Part shown: positions 5,544-8,087 of the stretch, piece after piece | Numbering within the stretch: the stretch's first letter is position 1 | How the letters are laid out: every line of letters begins with the position of its first letter | Assembly (NCBI GenBank): GCA_035506435.1 | Contig: DATJPK010000069.1 | Coordinates: 1-8,087, forward strand | Direction: 5' to 3' | Length of the DNA: 8,087 bases | Source of the DNA: JACTUA01 sp035506435 | GTDB lineage: Archaea; Halobacteriota; Methanomicrobia; Methanomicrobiales; JACTUA01 | Program-made: the position numbers and the translations under genes | The notes under the pieces: generated by a model | What the model saw: only the letters and a program-made list of their open reading frames with translations | Database searches by the model: none | Told to the model about the DNA's origin: nothing

Positions 5544-6305
5544 CTATGGGAGGAACAGGGAGACCATCCGTGCGGCGAGCCCGGGGACGGCGAGCGCGAG
5601 GCCGAGCAGGATAAGGGGTATGTGGACCAGGTAGATCGGGAGGGAATGCCTCCCGAGCAGGGTGAGCGGACGAGCCGGGAGCACCTCCCTGTCCCGGGCC
5701 GGGAACCCCCGTTCTCCCCCCGGGTAGAGGGATGCCCCGATGCTCATCCCGAGGAGGAAGACCCCGAGCCAGGGGAGGAGGGGCACGTAGTCGAGGCTCG
5801 CGAAGTCCGCGGGGTGGATGCCGAGCCAGAGGAGGGGGAGGGGCCCGGGGATCGCCTCGGCGACAGGGCCGAGTGCGACCAGCAGGGCACCGATGGCCAG
5901 GTTCACCTTCCCGAGCCGGAGAAACAGGGGCGAAAGCATGATGGAGATACCGATGCAGTGCAGGACCCCGAAGATGACGAACTCGCCGGGGATGAAGATC
6001 CAGGTGACCGCGGTGATGCCGAGCCCGACGGCGAAGATGCCCGCGCCCCGCTTCAGGTTCTTGAGGGCAAGGGCCCACGGGTCCAGGGTCCGTGCCGCCC
6101 GCGCCGAGCTCACCGCGATGGAGACCCCCGCGATGAAGATGAAGAGCGTCGCGGTCGAGAGGGCGAAGAAGCGCCAGAACCCGTGCACCACGTCGAACGG
6201 CTCCACCCCGAGGAAGCTCATGGCAAAAACCGTGTGAAAGATGACCATCATGACGACCGCGGTCCCCCGAAGGGCATCGATCTCCCAGAACCTCGGCCCG
6301 GCCAT
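5544..6305 (-). CDS. DUF1624 / heparan-alpha-glucosaminide N-acetyltransferase-like membrane protein (253 aa)
   Basis: This is a polytopic membrane protein of the acyltransferase-like DUF1624 (HGSNAT catalytic-like) family. The N-terminal signature RFWEIDALRGTAVVMMVIFH occupies residues 5-24. Others are FIFIAGVS (55-62), FGVLHCIGIS (112-121), DYVPLLPWLGVFLLG (172-186) and GRHSLPIYLVHIP (218-230). Roughly seven hydrophobic segments are visible. Relatives are thought to transfer an acyl group across the membrane to a sugar; the substrate here is unknown. The open frame extends upstream to 6428, but ATG 6305 is preferred: it lies three codons before the family signature, follows a GGGTGG stretch, and the upstream residues are not family-like. 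An ATG at 6362 is the main alternative. The gene is followed at 34 nt by the thioredoxin-CcdA gene on the same strand, and is divergent from the methanogenesis marker gene. Confidence 0.88.
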   Translation of the reverse strand: MAGPRFWEIDALRGTAVVMMVIFHTVFAMSFLGVEPFDVVHGFWRFFALSTATLFIFIAGVSIAVSSARAARTLDPWALALKNLKRGAGIFAVGLGITAVTWIFIPGEFVIFGVLHCIGISIMLSPLFLRLGKVNLAIGALLVALGPVAEAIPGPLPLLWLGIHPADFASLDYVPLLPWLGVFLLGMSIGASLYPGGERGFPARDREVLPARPLTLLGRHSLPIYLVHIPLILLGLALAVPGLAARMVSLFLP

Positions 6306-6494
6306 GCGCCACCCACCCTCGCTGAACCCGGGTTTGTGCCACGAGGTATTGAATGAACGCATGCCTTCGATTGGCTCTCTGCCCCCCCGGGCCAGGGCAG
6401 AAATGTCGCCGCCGATGAAGGCCGGCATCGCAGGCCGGGAGATGGGATCGCGACTCCGGGGTGAACATCAGGTTATTGCCCCGGGCCGGCGAAC

Positions 6495-6506
6495 AGGAGA
6501 AGGGAG
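6495..6506 (+). promoter_or_regulatory. Ribosome binding site of the methanogenesis marker 8 gene
   Basis: AGGAGAAGGGAG contains two purine-rich SD-like elements. The second ends 3 nt and the first 9 nt before ATG 6510. The first has the better spacing. This marks a leadered message, unlike several other genes in the window. Only a weak AT-rich stretch (GGTTATTG, 6470-6477) is available as a promoter. Confidence 0.5.
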
Positions 6507-6509
6507 CCT

Positions 6510-7397
6510 ATGGCCAGGAAAAAGGAAGAGGATCGGCAGGACGATCGCGGACCCGGGGGCGAGCACGTCGTCGAGGCCGTCGGGAGGACCCGGGTCGTCA
6601 TCAGGGACGGGAAGGTGGCGGAGATCGGGGAGCCCTGCATCGCCGACTGCCCGCTTGCCCGGAAGTTCGCGGTACCGGTGACCGATTTCTCCCCGGAGGC
6701 CATCCGGGCAAACATCGAGAACCGGATCGGCTCCTTCGGCATGTGCACGGCGAAACGCGAGGTCACCGACACCCGGGACTTCGTCGGGTTCGGCGCATCG
6801 GAGCTCCTCTCCTCGGCGATACGGGCGGGGCTCGTGGACGCCGCGGTCCTCGCCTGCGACGGTGCGGGCACGGTCATCGCGCCGACGCCCGCCCTCGTCC
6901 AGGGGATCGGCGGGAGGATGTCGGGCCTTGTCAGCACCTCGCCGATCCCCGGGGTGATCCAGAAGATCAGGTCTGCCGGGGGGTTCGTCATCGACCCGGA
7001 GGGGGCGGCAATCGACCAGGTGAAGGGTACCGCCGCCGCGTACGACCTCGGCTACCGGAAGGTTGCCGTGACGGTGGCCGACCCGGAGACCGCGAAGGAG
7101 ATCCGGCGCCTCTACCCCGATGCCATCATCGTGGCGGTCCATACCACGGGGGTCACCCGGGAGGGGGCGGAAACCCTGGTCACCGACGCAGACCTCGTCA
7201 CCACCTGCGCCTCCCGGCACCTGCGGGAGCTCGCCGCGACGGCCCTCATCCAGGCAGGGACGGGCATCCCGGTCTTTGGCTTCACCCGGGCCGGGAAGGA
7301 GATCATCCTTGCGAAGGTGAGGGAGTCGAAGGCCCCCGTGGTCGTGAAGTTCGATCGGCTGCCCATCGCCGGAAGCGGGCCGGAACCCCTGGTCTGA
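6510..7397 (+). CDS. Methanogenesis marker protein 8 (DUF2099 family), 295 aa
   Basis: The family is recognised from VVEAVGRTRVVIRDGKVAEIGEP (20-42), CIADCPLARKF (43-53), the segment around RIGSFGMCTA (72-81), FGASELLSSA (94-103), the ACDGAGTVI stretch (115-123) and TTCASRHLRELA (231-242). Cysteines sit at 43, 47, 79, 116 and 233; the CxxxC pair at 43/47 lies inside a strong family motif. The family is found essentially only in organisms with methyl-coenzyme M reductase, so a role in methanogenesis is assumed, but I know of no established biochemical function. The protein is soluble, with Rossmann-like beta-alpha segments (KVAVTVAD, AIIVAVHTTG). Residues 1-18 are a charged extension (KKEEDRQDD) not typical of the family start; no alternative start codon lies between it and the conserved region, so ATG 6510 stands. 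A SemiSWEET gene follows after 81 nt. Confidence 0.93.
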   Translation: MARKKEEDRQDDRGPGGEHVVEAVGRTRVVIRDGKVAEIGEPCIADCPLARKFAVPVTDFSPEAIRANIENRIGSFGMCTAKREVTDTRDFVGFGASELLSSAIRAGLVDAAVLACDGAGTVIAPTPALVQGIGGRMSGLVSTSPIPGVIQKIRSAGGFVIDPEGAAIDQVKGTAAAYDLGYRKVAVTVADPETAKEIRRLYPDAIIVAVHTTGVTREGAETLVTDADLVTTCASRHLRELAATALIQAGTGIPVFGFTRAGKEIILAKVRESKAPVVVKFDRLPIAGSGPEPLV

Positions 7398-7426
7398 TGC
7401 CCGGGATCCGGCCATCACCTTCATGC

Positions 7427-7452
7427 CCCGGGGGCTCTCCTTATCCCCCGGG
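7427..7452 (+). other. Strong GC hairpin between the marker 8 and SemiSWEET genes
   Basis: CCCGGGGG (7427-7434) and CCCCCGGG (7445-7452) form an 8-bp perfect stem around the 10-base loop CTCTCCTTAT. It begins about 30 nt after the marker 8 stop codon and ends 26 nt before the SemiSWEET ATG. Archaeal terminators rely mainly on T-tracts and none follows, so it is better read as a possible mRNA-stabilising or processing element. It could also be chance in CCGGG-rich DNA. Confidence 0.4.
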
Positions 7453-7478
7453 AGCACGTTGATCCGGGGGACACTGCC

Positions 7479-7769
7479 ATGGATACCAGCACCCTCATCG
7501 GGTTCCTCGCCGGTGGACTCACCACAGCTTCCTTCCTCCCGCAGGTGATGAAGACCGCGAAGAGCAGGTCTGCCCGGGACATCTCGGGGGCCATGCTCCT
7601 CGTGTTCCTCGTCGGCCTCTGCCTCTGGACCGCCTACGGGATCCAGACAGGATCTTCACCCCTGATCATCACGAACCTTGCCACCATCGCCCTCGTCGGG
7701 GCCATTCTCGGGATGAAGCTCAGGTTCGGGAACAGGGAGTGCGAGTGCACCGTCGACGAGGTGCCCTGA
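7479..7769 (+). CDS. SemiSWEET-type (MtN3/PQ-loop) small transporter, 96 aa
   Basis: This is a three-helix membrane protein of the SemiSWEET group, which works as a homodimer and usually moves sugars or other small solutes. Helix 1 (about 5-24) carries the PQ motif in FLPQV (19-23). The basic loop KTAKSRSARDIS (25-36) follows, then helix 2 (38-56) with Trp50 and helix 3 (61-80) with Asn66. The Trp/Asn pair, 16 residues apart, matches the substrate-pocket residues I recall from bacterial SemiSWEETs. The C-terminal tail contains two Cys (RECECT). The length is close to the family norm of about 85-95 residues. ATG 7479 directly precedes helix 1, and GGGGG (7466-7470) is a weak ribosome binding site. 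The gene sits between methanogenesis marker 8 and a DUF362 gene on the same strand, 37 nt before the latter. The substrate is unknown. Confidence 0.92.
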   Translation: MDTSTLIGFLAGGLTTASFLPQVMKTAKSRSARDISGAMLLVFLVGLCLWTAYGIQTGSSPLIITNLATIALVGAILGMKLRFGNRECECTVDEVP

Positions 7770-7806
7770 TGTCCTCCCGGGCCCCTGCCGGGGGTACGAC
7801 CTTCCC

Positions 7807-8087
7807 ATGAAGTACCGGGTTGCTGTTTCCCGGTGCAGGGAATATGAGCCCGATGCGGTCCGCGCGGCCGTCGCCTCCGCCGTCGGCCACCTCGGCGGGA
7901 TCGGGAAATTCGTCGGGCAGGGCGAGCGGGTCCTCGTGAAGCCCAACCTCCTCGCCTCCCGCTCGCCGGAGCAGGCGGTGACCACCCATCCCGCCATCGC
8001 CCGGGCCGTGGTCGAGCTGGTGCAGGAGGCAGGCGGCGTCCCGGTCCTCGGGGACTCACCGGGCGGGCAGAACGTCGGCCAGTCGTA
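7807..8087 (+). CDS. DUF362 family protein, N-terminal part (runs off the right edge)
   Basis: An ATG at 7807 opens a frame that stays open to the end of the window (93 complete codons plus two bases). The translation starts MKYRVAVSRCREYEPDAV and contains ERVLVKPNLLASRSPEQAVTT (about 43-63), then HPAIARAVVELVQEAGG and VPVLGDSPGG. These are the characteristic N-terminal signatures of DUF362, a family of soluble proteins that often carry iron-sulfur clusters in the part not visible here. It lies 37 nt after the SemiSWEET gene, so co-transcription is plausible. The nearest SD-like run, GGGGGT (7790-7795), is 11 nt upstream. The function of the family is not well defined. Confidence 0.9.
   Translation, partial: MKYRVAVSRCREYEPDAVRAAVASAVGHLGGIGKFVGQGERVLVKPNLLASRSPEQAVTTHPAIARAVVELVQEAGGVPVLGDSPGGQNVGQS

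Noticed and set aside
5508..6356. Open frames of 282 codons (plus) and 318 codons (minus, 5512-6468) overlapping the DUF1624 gene
   Set aside because: Both are low-complexity shadows. Only the frame at 5544-6305 shows membrane helices and DUF1624 signatures.
6306..6428. Extended N-terminus of the DUF1624 protein (41 extra residues from ATG 6428)
   Set aside because: The extra residues do not resemble the family, which normally starts a few residues before the WEIDALRG motif. The segment is better explained as part of the divergent intergenic region.
6461..7462. Open frames of 333 codons (plus) and 329 codons (minus, 6468-7457) overlapping methanogenesis marker 8
   Set aside because: Their translations are Arg/Gly/Pro/His-rich without motifs, while the frame from 6510 matches DUF2099 along its whole length.
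7776..7792. Hairpin CCCGG / CCGGG after the SemiSWEET gene as a terminator
   Set aside because: It is a 5-bp stem with a 7-base loop and no T-tract, within CCGGG-rich DNA, and the next gene begins 15 nt later on the same strand.

Overview
The window reads as chromosomal DNA from a GC-rich methanogenic archaeon, most likely of the order Methanomicrobiales. The strongest marker is a DUF2099 / methanogenesis marker protein 8 gene (6510-7397), a family confined to methanogens and close relatives. The COG2229-type small GTPase, the adenine deaminase, the DUF362 protein and the Pro/Thr-rich surface linker all fit that group. Coding sequence is strongly GC3-biased. The regions before several genes are AT-rich, with TATA-like boxes about 21-35 nt before the start codon, as expected for an archaeon that uses many leaderless or nearly leaderless transcripts. 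I saw no rRNA, tRNA, CRISPR array, insertion sequence or attachment site.

Layout. (a) 1-102, minus strand: the N-terminus of a membrane-anchored protein that leaves the window on the left. (b) 103-363: an AT-rich divergent promoter region with a GC hairpin and two sets of short direct repeats. (c) 364-1211, plus: a two-gene unit, an 84-aa membrane protein followed by a 194-aa soluble protein with a helical N-terminus. The second gene's Shine-Dalgarno (SD) sequence contains the first gene's stop codon. I recognise neither family. (d) 1212-1456: a 245-nt intergenic region with several TATA-like boxes. (e) 1457-1966, plus: a Ras/MglA-like small GTPase. (f) 1967-4020, plus: a promoter placed directly after the GTPase stop codon, then a lipoprotein gene that overlaps an adenine deaminase gene by 32 nt. 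(g) 4025-6305, minus: a probable two-gene unit transcribed towards the adenine deaminase. It runs from a DUF1624 (heparan-alpha-glucosaminide N-acetyltransferase-like) membrane protein to a 494-aa protein that fuses an exported thioredoxin-like domain (CPHC) to a CcdA/DsbD-like membrane domain. (h) 6306-6509: a divergent intergenic region without a strong TATA box. (i) 6510-8087, plus: methanogenesis marker 8, then a SemiSWEET-type small transporter, then the start of a DUF362 protein that runs off the right edge.

How the genes may work together. The 494-aa protein looks like a self-contained system that carries electrons across the membrane to an extracytoplasmic dithiol. Adenine deaminase serves purine salvage. 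The GTPase sits next to the uncharacterised membrane/helical pair, but each has its own promoter, so a functional link is only a hypothesis. Nothing here is a clear-cut new defence or mobile system. The least explained parts are the 84-aa/194-aa pair with its repeat-bearing promoter, and the unassigned segment between the thioredoxin and CcdA parts of the fusion protein.
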